This document shows, piece by piece, positions 44,166 through 53,037 of a DNA stretch of 64,000 nucleotides; positions within the stretch are counted from its first letter, which is position 1, and each line of letters begins with the position of its first letter. The notes under the pieces were generated by a model. That model was not told the origin of the DNA. It was given only the letters and a program-made list of their open reading frames with translations, and searched no databases. The DNA comes from Leucobacter weissii (GTDB lineage: Bacteria; Actinomycetota; Actinomycetes; Actinomycetales; Microbacteriaceae), in NCBI RefSeq assembly GCF_017565745.1, contig NZ_JAGDYM010000015.1, positions 100,706-164,705 of the forward strand. Reading direction: 5' to 3'. Made by a program: the position numbers and the translations under genes.

Positions 44166-45644
44166 TCATCTATGGCGCGGACGGCGTACGAGTGCGTTGG
44201 TGGCGATGGCGGCAACGACGCACAGAATCGCAAGTGCGATCAGGACGATTCGCCAAGTGTCGGTGAGTTGCCAGGCCAAGAACTCTGCATCCGCCGTGTT
44301 CGGGAGGTTGCCCGTGGCGACCTGTCCTGCGAGTTCTGCGGAGCCGATCTTTCCAGTCAGGATCGTGATGAGCGCTGAACCGAAGAGACCGAGGACAAGA
44401 GCGTTGGAGGTGCCGCGGACGGTGTTGAGCATCCCCGCAGCCATCCCGACCTGCTTCTCGCTGACTTCGTTCATCGCCTGGGCGTCGATGATCCCCGACG
44501 CCAGACCGACACCCGCACCAAGCAACACCAGGGGCCACGCCAGGTCGAGCGGTGTAGTGGCCGGGTGCAAGGTCGCGAGCAAGGCATTGCCTCCGGCGAT
44601 TGCGAGCAGCGCGGCAGTGATGACCAGCACCGGCGAGGTGCCCTTGCTGACGAGCCAGCCGCCCACGGCGGGCATGATCATCATCGGCAGGGTCGGCAAC
44701 ATCAGGACCAGCCCGGCGTTCGCGGCAGTCAATCCAACCGGGTCTTGGAGATAACTGGGTAGGAAGTTCAAGACACCACCGAAACCGGCGGACATGGTTA
44801 TCGCGGCCAGCAGCCACCCCATGAACCCCCGACGGCGCAGCAACGCGAGGTTGAGGATCGGATTGGCGGCGCGACGCTCGATGACCACGAAGGCAGTCAG
44901 CAGGAGTGCCACGCAGGCCAACAGGAGGAGGACGGCGGGAGACGTCCAGCCGAGTGAGGAGCCCTGCGTGACGGCAACCATGAGGGCAGCAAGCCCCGCG
45001 ATGAACGCGGCCGCACCCGCGACGTCGATGCGCGGAGTCGTCTCCGCGCGGGTCTCGTGCATCAACAGAGTTCCGGCGATCAGGATGAGACCGGGCAGGA
45101 CGAACGCGCCGAACCCGAGTCGCCAGCCCAGCCCATCCACCAGCCAGCCGGAGAGCGACGGGCCGAGGGCGAGGCCGAGACCGGAAATGGTGCCCATCGC
45201 CGCGAACGCCCGAGCGCGGGCTGCGCCTGTGAATGTCGCTCCGAGGATGGCCCCGCCACCTGCCATCACGCCTGCTGCTCCGAGCCCGGTCAGCACTCTG
45301 GCAGCCAGCAGGACGGCGATGTTTGGGGCGAGCGCGGCACCAACGCATCCGAGGGTGTATGCGATAGCACCGGCGCGGTAGATGCGTCGTCTGCCGATCG
45401 CGTCACCGAGAGACCCGGCCACGAGCATGAAGGATGAAGCGGTCAGGAAGTAGGCGGTGACGACCCACTGTGCTGCCGGTCCGCTAGCGTCTAGGTCGGA
45501 GCCGATTCGAGGCACAGCAACTCCAGCACCAGACATCGACATCGGAAGCGCGAGGAAGCCCAGCAGCACAACAGTGAGCGTCACTGCACCACGCGGTGTC
45601 GCTCGGATGCTGGTTGCGGTGTCGGCCATGATGCCTCGCGTCAT
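44166..45644 (-). CDS. MFS transporter, 14-span DHA2 (EmrB/QacA) type
   Basis: The 492-residue protein has about 14 spans, motif A 'GSLGDAIGRRRIYRAGAIAY', motif C 'GLGLALGPSLSGWLVDGLGW' and the family start 'GFLALPMSMSGAGVAVPRIG'. Such proteins export lipophilic cations, antibiotics or quinone-like toxicants. The start ATG 45644 overlaps the FMN-reductase stop as ATGA; ATG 45629 is an alternative. It forms one operon with the reductase, divergent from a TetR gene. Confidence 0.9.
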   Translation of the reverse strand: MTRGIMADTATSIRATPRGAVTLTVVLLGFLALPMSMSGAGVAVPRIGSDLDASGPAAQWVVTAYFLTASSFMLVAGSLGDAIGRRRIYRAGAIAYTLGCVGAALAPNIAVLLAARVLTGLGAAGVMAGGGAILGATFTGAARARAFAAMGTISGLGLALGPSLSGWLVDGLGWRLGFGAFVLPGLILIAGTLLMHETRAETTPRIDVAGAAAFIAGLAALMVAVTQGSSLGWTSPAVLLLLACVALLLTAFVVIERRAANPILNLALLRRRGFMGWLLAAITMSAGFGGVLNFLPSYLQDPVGLTAANAGLVLMLPTLPMMIMPAVGGWLVSKGTSPVLVITAALLAIAGGNALLATLHPATTPLDLAWPLVLLGAGVGLASGIIDAQAMNEVSEKQVGMAAGMLNTVRGTSNALVLGLFGSALITILTGKIGSAELAGQVATGNLPNTADAEFLAWQLTDTWRIVLIALAILCVVAAIATNALVRRPRHR

Positions 45645-46255
45645 CGTTGCGCAAGAGAGGTCGTACCCGCCGGTTGGCGGAGCGTAGCCATTGCGCGAGT
45701 CCACTCGATCAGCTCGCCGAGCATCCGCTCCAGTGTCGGCAGATGATGCTCCGCCGGGGCAAAGGTGCCCGGCTCAGTCATGTCAGTGATGGTGAAATCG
45801 GTAAAGAGCGCCAACGCGACCTGGCTGCGCACACAGGCGACCTTGACCTCGGCGAGCGTCATACGCAGCTGCTCCACCGCACGAACCCCTCCGTTAAGCC
45901 CGTAACTGACGAAGGCCGCGGCCTTGTCATGCCACTCGGCGAAGAGATAGTCGATCGCGTTCTTCAAAGCCGCGGGGATGGCGTGGTTGTATTCGGGCAC
46001 CACGAAAATGAACCCGTCGAATGAAGCGATGAGGTCGGCCCATCGGCGGGTGTGATCGTTTCGGTAATCACCGATAGCCGCGGGAACCGGCTCATCGAGC
46101 AACGGCAGACCCACCTCGGCGAGGTCGACCACGGCGTACTCGACCCCGGCATCCTGCGAGGTGCGGGCGGCGGCCTGCTCATGCACCCATCTGGCGACCT
46201 GATCTCCTCGCCTCCCCGGTCGAGTGCTCGCTATCACGATTGCGACTCTGATCAT
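45641..46255 (-). CDS. NAD(P)H-dependent FMN reductase (flavodoxin-like)
   Basis: The 204-residue protein has the FMN-binding loop 'VAIVIASTRPGRRGDQVARW' and the 'FVVPEYNHAIPAALKNAIDY' signature (PEYNxxxPxxLKNAID) of the NADPH-dependent FMN reductase/ChrR/azoreductase group. These reduce quinones, chromate or azo compounds by two electrons. ATG 46255 has GGAGGG 6 nt upstream. It is the first gene of the operon with the MFS exporter, suggesting detoxify-and-export cargo under TetR control. Confidence 0.92.
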   Translation of the reverse strand: MIRVAIVIASTRPGRRGDQVARWVHEQAAARTSQDAGVEYAVVDLAEVGLPLLDEPVPAAIGDYRNDHTRRWADLIASFDGFIFVVPEYNHAIPAALKNAIDYLFAEWHDKAAAFVSYGLNGGVRAVEQLRMTLAEVKVACVRSQVALALFTDFTITDMTEPGTFAPAEHHLPTLERMLGELIEWTRAMATLRQPAGTTSLAQR

Positions 46256-46309
46256 CTGGTTCCCTCCGTCTCGTTCGTGCGCGTCGCGCGCCGACCCGCC
46301 CCTCCAAGG

Positions 46310-46346
46310 TACAACGATCATTGCAGTAAGTACAAGCATCGTTGTA
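46310..46346. promoter_or_regulatory. Candidate TetR operator region
   Basis: TACAACGAT (46310-46318) and its exact complement ATCGTTGTA (46338-46346) flank 19 bp in the divergent region between the reductase and TetR genes. Spaced perfect 9-bp arms fit two repressor half-sites or two bound dimers. Confidence 0.6.
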
Positions 46347-46360
46347 GTAGGGTGAGGGGC

Positions 46361-47029
46361 ATGAGCCGAGGACAGGACAGCGCTGACCCCAAGGAGCGCC
46401 CACCGAGGAGCACCCGTGTCGACAAACGGCGTGCGCTTCTCGACGGCGCACTGCTGGTGTTCGCCGAGGACGGATACACCCGTGCGAGCATCGACACCAT
46501 CGCTCGGAGAGCAGGAGTGTCAACACGGACGATCTACAACCAGTTCGGCGACAAGGCTGCCCTCTTCGAGGCAGTGATCGTTGACAGCGCCAGACGCACC
46601 GCAGATGAGCAGATCGCGACCGTACGTCGCTACCTGGGCAAGATCGTGGACATCGAAGACGACCTGATCGAGTTCGGACGTGTGTGGGCGTCTCCCGCAC
46701 CTGAGCATGCTCCGCACTTCGCGCTGGTGCGACAGATTCATGCAGATGCCGGACACATCGCCGAGACCACACTCCGAGCCTGGCAAGAAGTCGGTCCGCT
46801 CCGTGTACGTAAAGAGATCGCCGAACACCTCAGCCGCATCGCCACGGCCGGACACCTGACCGTGACTGACGCTGACCTCGCCGCCGTCCACCTGGTGCAG
46901 CTCATCGCCGGAGACATCACCACCCGCACCTACCACGGGGCCATCCCACTCCCCGTAGCGGAACTACACCGGCTCTCCGATGCTGGCGTCCGCGCCTTCC
47001 TCCACGGCCACATCTCTGCCCGTCACTAA
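46361..47029 (+). CDS. TetR/AcrR-family regulator
   Basis: The 222-residue protein has the N-terminal HTH 'ALLVFAEDGYTRASIDTIAR' and 'RAGVSTRTIYNQFGDKAALF' and a C-terminal AcrR-like helical domain. It is divergent from the FMN reductase-MFS operon with the spaced inverted repeat between them, so it probably represses that operon and itself. ATG 46361 has GTGAGGGG upstream; the longer frame from 46052 is a shadow of the reductase gene. Confidence 0.9.
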   Translation: MSRGQDSADPKERPPRSTRVDKRRALLDGALLVFAEDGYTRASIDTIARRAGVSTRTIYNQFGDKAALFEAVIVDSARRTADEQIATVRRYLGKIVDIEDDLIEFGRVWASPAPEHAPHFALVRQIHADAGHIAETTLRAWQEVGPLRVRKEIAEHLSRIATAGHLTVTDADLAAVHLVQLIAGDITTRTYHGAIPLPVAELHRLSDAGVRAFLHGHISARH

Positions 47030-47160
47030 GCACACAGGAGTTCCTCCTCCGAGACCCCTGCCCTCGCCGCTGAACCTCTCCGGGATCACTGCTTCTCTGT
47101 CGCCCCAACGCATCGCCCCCACAGTGATGCACGCATTTTACGGCGGTGCCGTGGTGCACA

Positions 47161-47190
47161 CCTCCCTCATGAGACCACTCATGAGGGAGG
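47161..47190 (+). promoter_or_regulatory. 13-bp perfect hairpin covering the relaxase RBS
   Basis: CCTCCCTCATGAG (47161-47173), loop ACCA, and the exact complement (47178-47190). The 3' arm contains GGGAGG, the Shine-Dalgarno sequence of the relaxase starting at 47196. It may hold translation down, serve as a relaxase or repressor binding site, or be part of oriT. Confidence 0.65.
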
Positions 47191-47195
47191 CCAGG

Positions 47196-50100
47196 ATGAA
47201 GGGCGGCGTGCTCCTGTTCCGCGGCAGCGGTGCTGCCGCGCGCCGGTATGTCGAGGCTGACCGTTCCCGCGCCGACGAGTACTACCTCGGCGCGGACAAC
47301 GCCGTAGCCGAGTACGCCGTGATCGACTCCACCGGCGAGGTCACCGCCACCCGCTCACTGACCGCTGACGAGTACGAGGGGTGGGTGGACTGGATCAACC
47401 CGGAAACGGGTGAGTCGATGGGTGTCCCGCGCAAGCCCGGTGCGGTGCGGAAGGGATCGCCGTTGTTTGCCGAGATGACGATTAACGCCCCCAAGTCCCT
47501 GTCGGTCGCCGCCGCCCTGCACCCCGCGGTGTCGGAGGCGCTGGACGCCGCGCAGCGGGACGCAGCGCAGGAGATTCAACGGTTCCTCGGCCAGCATTCG
47601 GTCACCCTGGCCGGGCCGCGCGGTGCGCAGGAAGTCCTGCCGGTCGAGCACATGCAGACCGTCGCGATCACCCACAAGACGAGCCGGGCGGGTGATCCGC
47701 ACCGGCATATCCACTTCCAGATCGGCACGAGGGTGTGGGCGGGCGGGAAGTGGCGGGCGCTGACCACCGCGGCCCTGTTCAAGCAGCAGGGCGCGATCCG
47801 CGCTCTCGGCACCGCGGTGATCGCCGCGCACCCCCAGCTCGCCGCCACGCTCGCAGATCACGGGTTGACGCTAGATCCGGTGTCCGGTGAGGTGACCGAG
47901 CTGGAGCCGTTCAACGCTGTGATGTCGAAGCGGTCGGCGCAGATCAAGCGGAACCTCAACCGGATGGTGGCCGAGTGGGAGGCGGAGCATCCCAGCGAGA
48001 CTCCCGGTCCGGCGCTGACGGCGAGGATGCAGGATGCCGCGTGGGCGTTCCAGCGGCCCGGGAAGAAGCCCACCGACCTCAAAGACGAGCAGTGGTGGCG
48101 GCAGGAACTCGTAGAGGCCGGATACGACCCCGACAACCTCAACCGTCGTGCCGCGCACCCGGCGGTATCGGTGGATGACCTGACGGTGCAGGAGGTCGCC
48201 AGTCGTGCGCTGGATCGCTGCGCCGCTGCCGCATCGTCCTGGACACCCCACACCGTGCAGGAGCACGTCACGAGGATCATCACCGAGGCGAGCGTGCAAG
48301 CAACTCCCGTGGAGTTGCGGGAGCTCATCGACCTGGCCACCAACCTCGCCACAGAGGATTGCTTCTCCATCCTGCCGCCAGGCGCGCCGACGCCAAAGCA
48401 CGTGGCGCACCTGACCAGCCTGAACGTGATCGCTGCCGAGACCGCACTGCGCGATCAACTCACCGCCGCGACGCCGGAGCGGGAGCCGGGACACCCCGAC
48501 GTGACCCAAGCCACGCAAGCCGCCGGACTCGACGCCGGGCAGGCGGTCGCCGCCGCCGCGGTCGCGTCGACCGACCCGCTGGTGATCGTGGAAGGAGCCG
48601 CAGGCAGTGGGAAGACCACGATGCTCCGTACTGCTATCGAGGTTGCAGCCGAGCACGGCCGAGGTGCGCGTGTTGTTGCGCCGACATTGCGGGCCGCGCA
48701 GGTCGCCCATGACGAACTCGGCGTGCCCGCCACGAGCGTTGCAGCGCTCGTGCACGCGCACGGGTGGCGATGGAACGACGACGGCGTGTGGACGCGCCTC
48801 ACGGTAGGCGACCTCGACCCTGTAACCGGCAGCACCTACACCGGCCCGCCGCGCGATGCGGTGCTGCGCCGGGGTGAGCGGGTGATCGTGGACGAGGCCG
48901 GGATGCTCGACCAAGACACCGCCCGAGCCCTCTTGACCATCACCGCCGAGGCGGGCGCGACGGTCGCGCTCGTCGGCGACCGCGCCCAGCTCCCCGCGGT
49001 TGGACGTGGTGGGGTGCTCGACATGGCCGCGCAGATCAGGGGCCGTACCTACGACATGAGCGAACTGCACCGCTTCGCTGACGCCGAGTACGCCTCGTTG
49101 ACGCTGGCGATGCGCGACCGGGCCAACCCCGGTGCAGTGTTCGACCGACTCGCCGCGATGAACCTCGTCATCCTGCACACGGACGATGAGCGGGCGCGTG
49201 AGCACATCACTATCCATGCTCGGGACAGCGAGTCGATCACCGTCGCCACCAACGACGAAACCACCGGGTTGAACGAGCGCATCCGCGCCGGACGGGTCGA
49301 GCGCGGCGAGGTCGACGACACCACCACAGTGACCGGCAGCGATGGGCTGGCTATCGGGGCTGGTGACCTCATCCAGACGCGGAAGAACAGCAGCGACCTG
49401 GGGGCGGCGAACCGGCAGCAATGGATCGTCCAGCACGTCACCGACGACGGCACCGTCTACGCCCGCGAGGTCGGCAGCAGCCTCAAGCACCGGGGCACGG
49501 TCATGCTCCCGGCCGAGTATGTGAGCAAGCACGCGCATCTGTCCTATGCTGCGACCGCCTACGGCGTCCAAGGCGCAACCGTGGACGCCTCGCACACGCT
49601 CCTGTCGGAGGCGACCAGTGCGGCAGGTGTCTACGTCGGCATGACCCGAGGCCGCCAGATCAACCAGCTCCACATCGTCGCCGAAGACCTGACGAACGCG
49701 CGGGCGCAGTTCGTAGAGGCGATGGAACGTGACTCCGCTGACCGGGGGCTCGACCACGCCACCGCCCAGGCTGTCGAGGCAGTGCAGGGTCTCGTCGCGG
49801 ACGGCCCCGTCAGGCTCGTCACCGACGAACTCGCACGCCTCGACCACGAGGTCGAACGCGCGGAACGGGCGGCAGAACGGTGGGAGCGGATCGCCGCACG
49901 CCTCGATGCCCAACGCGCCGCGCACCGAGCCGAGGACGACGAGGGCACCGCGGCACTTCGCCAGGCTGAGGACACCGCCGCGCGTGTACGCGTCGAGGTC
50001 ACCGCGCCGCTCACCGCACGCGCCGAGCAGGACGGTGCGGTCTACCTCGCCGCTATCAAGAACGAGGCGGCCGCGAGTGCTCGCCTCTCCACGGTGGGGA

Positions 50101-50651
50101 GGTTCGGCAGGCGCAAGGCCCGCACCGAGCACCACGCCGCGACAGAACAAACACACACCGTGACGGCGCAGATACGCTACGCCTGGGGCGAGCCGCCCCG
50201 CACCCCCGAATCGCTGCCCGCCTGGGCAACCCAGGCCGCCGCGCGCCGAGCCGAGAGCGACCCCCGCGTGAGTGACGCCGACCGTGCCGTCGAAGCGGCC
50301 CGTGCCAAGCGCCTGGCAACACGCCAGCGACACCAGCACGAGCGGAGAGCGTTGTTGGTCCAGGAACTCGGGACCGATCAAGCCCGCCGTGCCCAGTTCG
50401 GCATGAGCACGGTCAGCCCACACCGCGACGCCCACGACGCCCGTGCCAGGGCCGCTGCTTCCCGCGCTCAGGCGGAGACACTCCGTAGCCTCCCCACGGG
50501 CGACGCCGCCAGCTTGATCGAGGCCACCCGCGCCGAGCAGGAGGAGACGAAGCGCCAAGCGGCATCGCGGGCACGGCGACTCGGTGACCCGTTCGAGCAC
50601 GAAGCCCGCCGCTCCGATCCGCGACGGGAGGGGCCAACGCGCGGACTGTAA
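47196..50651 (+). CDS. MobF-family relaxase/helicase (TraA-like), complete
   Basis: The 1151-residue conjugative relaxase has the TrwC-type N-terminal domain with tyrosines in 'YVEADRSRADEYYLG', 'MTINAPKSLSVAAAL', and the three-His metal motif 'DPHRHIHFQIGTRVW'. A RecD-like helicase follows: 'IVEGAAGSGKTTMLRTAIEV' (Walker A), 'RVIVDEAGMLDQDTARALL', 'VALVGDRAQLPAVGRGGVLD', 'LSYAATAYGVQGATVDASHT', 'YVGMTRGRQINQLHIVAED', and a coiled-coil tail. It would nick oriT and unwind the element for transfer. ATG 47196 is preceded by GGGAGG, which lies in the 3' arm of a perfect hairpin. It is the inner element's own relaxase and only distantly like the one it interrupts. Confidence 0.93.
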   Translation: MKGGVLLFRGSGAAARRYVEADRSRADEYYLGADNAVAEYAVIDSTGEVTATRSLTADEYEGWVDWINPETGESMGVPRKPGAVRKGSPLFAEMTINAPKSLSVAAALHPAVSEALDAAQRDAAQEIQRFLGQHSVTLAGPRGAQEVLPVEHMQTVAITHKTSRAGDPHRHIHFQIGTRVWAGGKWRALTTAALFKQQGAIRALGTAVIAAHPQLAATLADHGLTLDPVSGEVTELEPFNAVMSKRSAQIKRNLNRMVAEWEAEHPSETPGPALTARMQDAAWAFQRPGKKPTDLKDEQWWRQELVEAGYDPDNLNRRAAHPAVSVDDLTVQEVASRALDRCAAAASSWTPHTVQEHVTRIITEASVQATPVELRELIDLATNLATEDCFSILPPGAPTPKHVAHLTSLNVIAAETALRDQLTAATPEREPGHPDVTQATQAAGLDAGQAVAAAAVASTDPLVIVEGAAGSGKTTMLRTAIEVAAEHGRGARVVAPTLRAAQVAHDELGVPATSVAALVHAHGWRWNDDGVWTRLTVGDLDPVTGSTYTGPPRDAVLRRGERVIVDEAGMLDQDTARALLTITAEAGATVALVGDRAQLPAVGRGGVLDMAAQIRGRTYDMSELHRFADAEYASLTLAMRDRANPGAVFDRLAAMNLVILHTDDERAREHITIHARDSESITVATNDETTGLNERIRAGRVERGEVDDTTTVTGSDGLAIGAGDLIQTRKNSSDLGAANRQQWIVQHVTDDGTVYAREVGSSLKHRGTVMLPAEYVSKHAHLSYAATAYGVQGATVDASHTLLSEATSAAGVYVGMTRGRQINQLHIVAEDLTNARAQFVEAMERDSADRGLDHATAQAVEAVQGLVADGPVRLVTDELARLDHEVERAERAAERWERIAARLDAQRAAHRAEDDEGTAALRQAEDTAARVRVEVTAPLTARAEQDGAVYLAAIKNEAAASARLSTVGRFGRRKARTEHHAATEQTHTVTAQIRYAWGEPPRTPESLPAWATQAAARRAESDPRVSDADRAVEAARAKRLATRQRHQHERRALLVQELGTDQARRAQFGMSTVSPHRDAHDARARAAASRAQAETLRSLPTGDAASLIEATRAEQEETKRQAASRARRLGDPFEHEARRSDPRREGPTRGL

Positions 50652-50702
50652 AGCGGTTCGGACGTTACTCCGAACGGGGCCGCGGTACACCGTTCGTCTG
50701 GT

Positions 50703-51725
50703 CTATGTCTCCTGCGTCGTCAGGATCGTCTTCTCGCCCGGAGCCGCTCTTGTGGCCGAAGCCAGGGCATCCGGGTACTGTACGAGCGGCATGATCCGCG
50801 GGCGGGGCGGAACGAGTGTGCCGTTGCCGACGGCGGTGAAGAGTTCGGTGAGTGCCTGCCGATAGCGGGCGCGTTGCGTCGCAACGAGGATCGGCACGGA
50901 GCAGACGCGTTCGCCCGGCCGCGCGTAACGGCGCAGCGTCGAGGCGGCGAAGCCTGCGGCGGTGCTGATGCGCCCTTGTCCGGGTGCCCCGCCGAATGCC
51001 GTGCGCACGACACGACCACCCGCGCGTACGGCTCTGCGCACGGATCGGCTGCCGGTGTGGTCGATGGCTCCGTCGACGCCCCCGGTCGTCGCGTCGAGTA
51101 TCTGGTCGATCCACGTGGGGTCGTCGTAGTCGTACACCGAGTCGGTGAACCGTTCGGCGTAAGCGTGGGAGCGCGGCGACGCTGTGCCGTAGGCGGTGAG
51201 TCCTCGGGCGGCAGCGAGCTGCGCGGCCCAAGCTCCGACTGCGCCGCCAGCGCCTTGCACGAGGATCGTTCCCGAGGCCATCGCCAGCGCGTCGATGGCG
51301 AACAGCGCGGTGACCGCATCCAGCGGGATCGTCGCCGCGGTCGCACTGTCGAGGAGGTCGGGCACCGGCACCAGCAGCGACGGTGCGACGCTGATGAGAC
51401 TTGCGTGGGCGCCCATCCGGGGCAGGATGCCCGCGACACGCTGCCCGACGTGCAGGCCGGAGCGATCCCCCGCAGGCAGGCGTTCGATGACGCCCACGAA
51501 GTCGTAGCCGGGGACGAACCCCCGCACGGGCTGGAGCAGATAGTCACCCCTGACGGCCATCGCGTCGGTCACCCCCACCGAGGCATGAGTGACGCGGACG
51601 AGAGCACGGCGACCGCTCTGTTTCCGCGCAACCCGCTCTCGGATCGCCGTCGCGTGAGCGAGCCCGAACCGCTCCACGCGGACTGCATCCCGGTCGAGCG
51701 TCGAATCGTTTAGGTAACATGTCAT
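50703..51725 (-). CDS. Medium-chain dehydrogenase/quinone oxidoreductase
   Basis: The 340-residue protein has the GroES-like N-terminal half ('RVTHASVGVTDAMAVRGDYL', 'GFVPGYDFVGVIERLPAGDR') and a Rossmann half with 'ILVQGAGGAVGAWAAQLAAA' (GxGGxxG). It lacks the zinc ligands of alcohol dehydrogenases, placing it with zeta-crystallin-type quinone oxidoreductases. ATG 51725 abuts a palindromic site shared with the divergent marR gene. It is probably induced by an electrophile or quinone through MarR. Confidence 0.9.
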   Translation of the reverse strand: MTCYLNDSTLDRDAVRVERFGLAHATAIRERVARKQSGRRALVRVTHASVGVTDAMAVRGDYLLQPVRGFVPGYDFVGVIERLPAGDRSGLHVGQRVAGILPRMGAHASLISVAPSLLVPVPDLLDSATAATIPLDAVTALFAIDALAMASGTILVQGAGGAVGAWAAQLAAARGLTAYGTASPRSHAYAERFTDSVYDYDDPTWIDQILDATTGGVDGAIDHTGSRSVRRAVRAGGRVVRTAFGGAPGQGRISTAAGFAASTLRRYARPGERVCSVPILVATQRARYRQALTELFTAVGNGTLVPPRPRIMPLVQYPDALASATRAAPGEKTILTTQET

Positions 51726-51760
51726 GTAGTCAAGAGTAGCGGATATAGATGACATGTCAC
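51714..51760. promoter_or_regulatory. Candidate MarR operators
   Basis: GTAACATGTCAT (51714-51725) and ATGACATGTCAC (51749-51760) are inverted copies matching at 11 of 12 positions, 23 bp apart, each containing the palindrome ACATGT. They cover the start codons of both divergent genes, a strong sign of autoregulation. Confidence 0.65.
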
Positions 51761-52257
51761 ACGAATCGGATGCGGCTGCGGTGCTCGCGTTCTCGTTCGA
51801 GGTCAAGAGCCTCGTCACCGAGTTGAACGCCGCGTTGGCCGCGCTGTTCCGGCCGCTCGGGCTGACCTGCGTGCAGGCCGAAGCACTCATGGCCTTGGAC
51901 GACCTCGGCCCCGTCACCCTCAAACAGCTCGCCGCGCATCTGGTCGCCGAGTCGGGCCACCCGAGTCGACTCATCTCCCGCCTCGTCGAGAACGGCCTCG
52001 TCGTGCGAACCGGCTCCGAAAATGACGGTCGCGCCGTCGTGCTCGAACTCACCGAGGAAGGCGCACGGCTTGCCGCACAGAGCCGCGCAGCACGAGCGCC
52101 GCTGCTCACCGACTTCGCCCAGCGTTACGGAACACGGCTCGACACCGCGACGACACTCATCCGCGACCTCCGTCACGACCTGACGAAGCGGGACCCGCTC
52201 GACCGCGACGCGCACCGCGGCACTCCACGCAGTGACGGCCCAGGACGCGGGCTCTGA
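51754..52257 (+). CDS. MarR-family regulator
   Basis: The 167-residue protein has the winged HTH 'LGLTCVQAEALMALDDLGPV', 'TLKQLAAHLVAESGHPSRLI' and the wing 'VVRTGSENDGRAVVLELTEE'. It is divergent from the quinone oxidoreductase gene with 28 bp between starts. ATG 51754 lies within the operator repeat and has no Shine-Dalgarno sequence. It probably senses oxidised or phenolic compounds, by family analogy only. Confidence 0.9.
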   Translation: MSHESDAAAVLAFSFEVKSLVTELNAALAALFRPLGLTCVQAEALMALDDLGPVTLKQLAAHLVAESGHPSRLISRLVENGLVVRTGSENDGRAVVLELTEEGARLAAQSRAARAPLLTDFAQRYGTRLDTATTLIRDLRHDLTKRDPLDRDAHRGTPRSDGPGRGL

Positions 52258-52415
52258 TCCCCTCTGGTGCGGCTGACCTTCGGAATCAGAACGACACCGG
52301 CTCAGCGGTCGCCGCTACGCCGACGATGGGAGAATGGGCAGTACGCAACGGTGTAAGAGTGCGTCCCGTGCCGTGCCGTGCGTGGGGCTGAAACCAGGCG
52401 ATGGAAAGGAGCCGC

Positions 52416-53033
52416 GTGGCTACTTCTATCGATCTGGAGTACCCGTTCACGGGCAGGTGGCTCGTCCAGAACAGCCCCGCCAACCGAGTGCCCAGCCACG
52501 GAACGGCGCTGCTGGCCACGTCCTACGCCATCGACTTCGTTCCCGCGGATGACGCCGGACGCACCGCACCCATCACGTTCAGATCGCTCATACGACCCGA
52601 ACCGGCAGAGAAGTTCCCCGGCTTCGGACGCATGCTCCTGTCACCTGTCGAGGGCATCGTCGTCGCCACGCACGACACCGAACCCGACCACCCCGCATAC
52701 CGCGGACTACCGTCTCTCGGCTACGCCCTCACCCAGCAGCGCCGAGCCCGAGCAGGGTGGATCGCACTTGCCGGTAACCACGTGCTCATCGAGACCGGTG
52801 GTGTCGTGGTCGCCCTCTGCCATCTCCAACAAGACAGCCTGGGAGTCCGGACGGGACAGCGCGTGCAGATAGGCGCCGAACTCGCGGGCTGCGGGAACTC
52901 CGGCAACAGCACCGAGCCGCACGTTCACATCCAGGCGATCACCACCCTCGATATCGAGCGCGCCATAGCCGTGCCCCTCACGTTCAGGGGTACCCTCCCG
53001 CGCAACGGAAACGTCATCGACATCAGCGAGTAG
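52416..53033 (+). CDS. M23 peptidase-like protein without signal peptide
   Basis: The 205-residue protein resembles the M23/LytM fold: 'NRVPSHGTALLATSYAIDFV' (HG....YAIDF, first zinc region), 'VEGIVVATHDTEPDH', 'GNHVLIETGGVVVALCHLQQ', and the HxH motif 'GNSGNSTEPHVHIQAI'. It lacks any signal peptide or span, so a role in wall opening during transfer would need another export route. GTG 52416 is chosen because GGAAAGGAG lies 5 nt upstream; ATG 52401 is inside that RBS. It is the last gene before the right junction. Confidence 0.82.
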   Translation: MATSIDLEYPFTGRWLVQNSPANRVPSHGTALLATSYAIDFVPADDAGRTAPITFRSLIRPEPAEKFPGFGRMLLSPVEGIVVATHDTEPDHPAYRGLPSLGYALTQQRRARAGWIALAGNHVLIETGGVVVALCHLQQDSLGVRTGQRVQIGAELAGCGNSGNSTEPHVHIQAITTLDIERAIAVPLTFRGTLPRNGNVIDISE

Positions 53034-53037
53034 TAGC

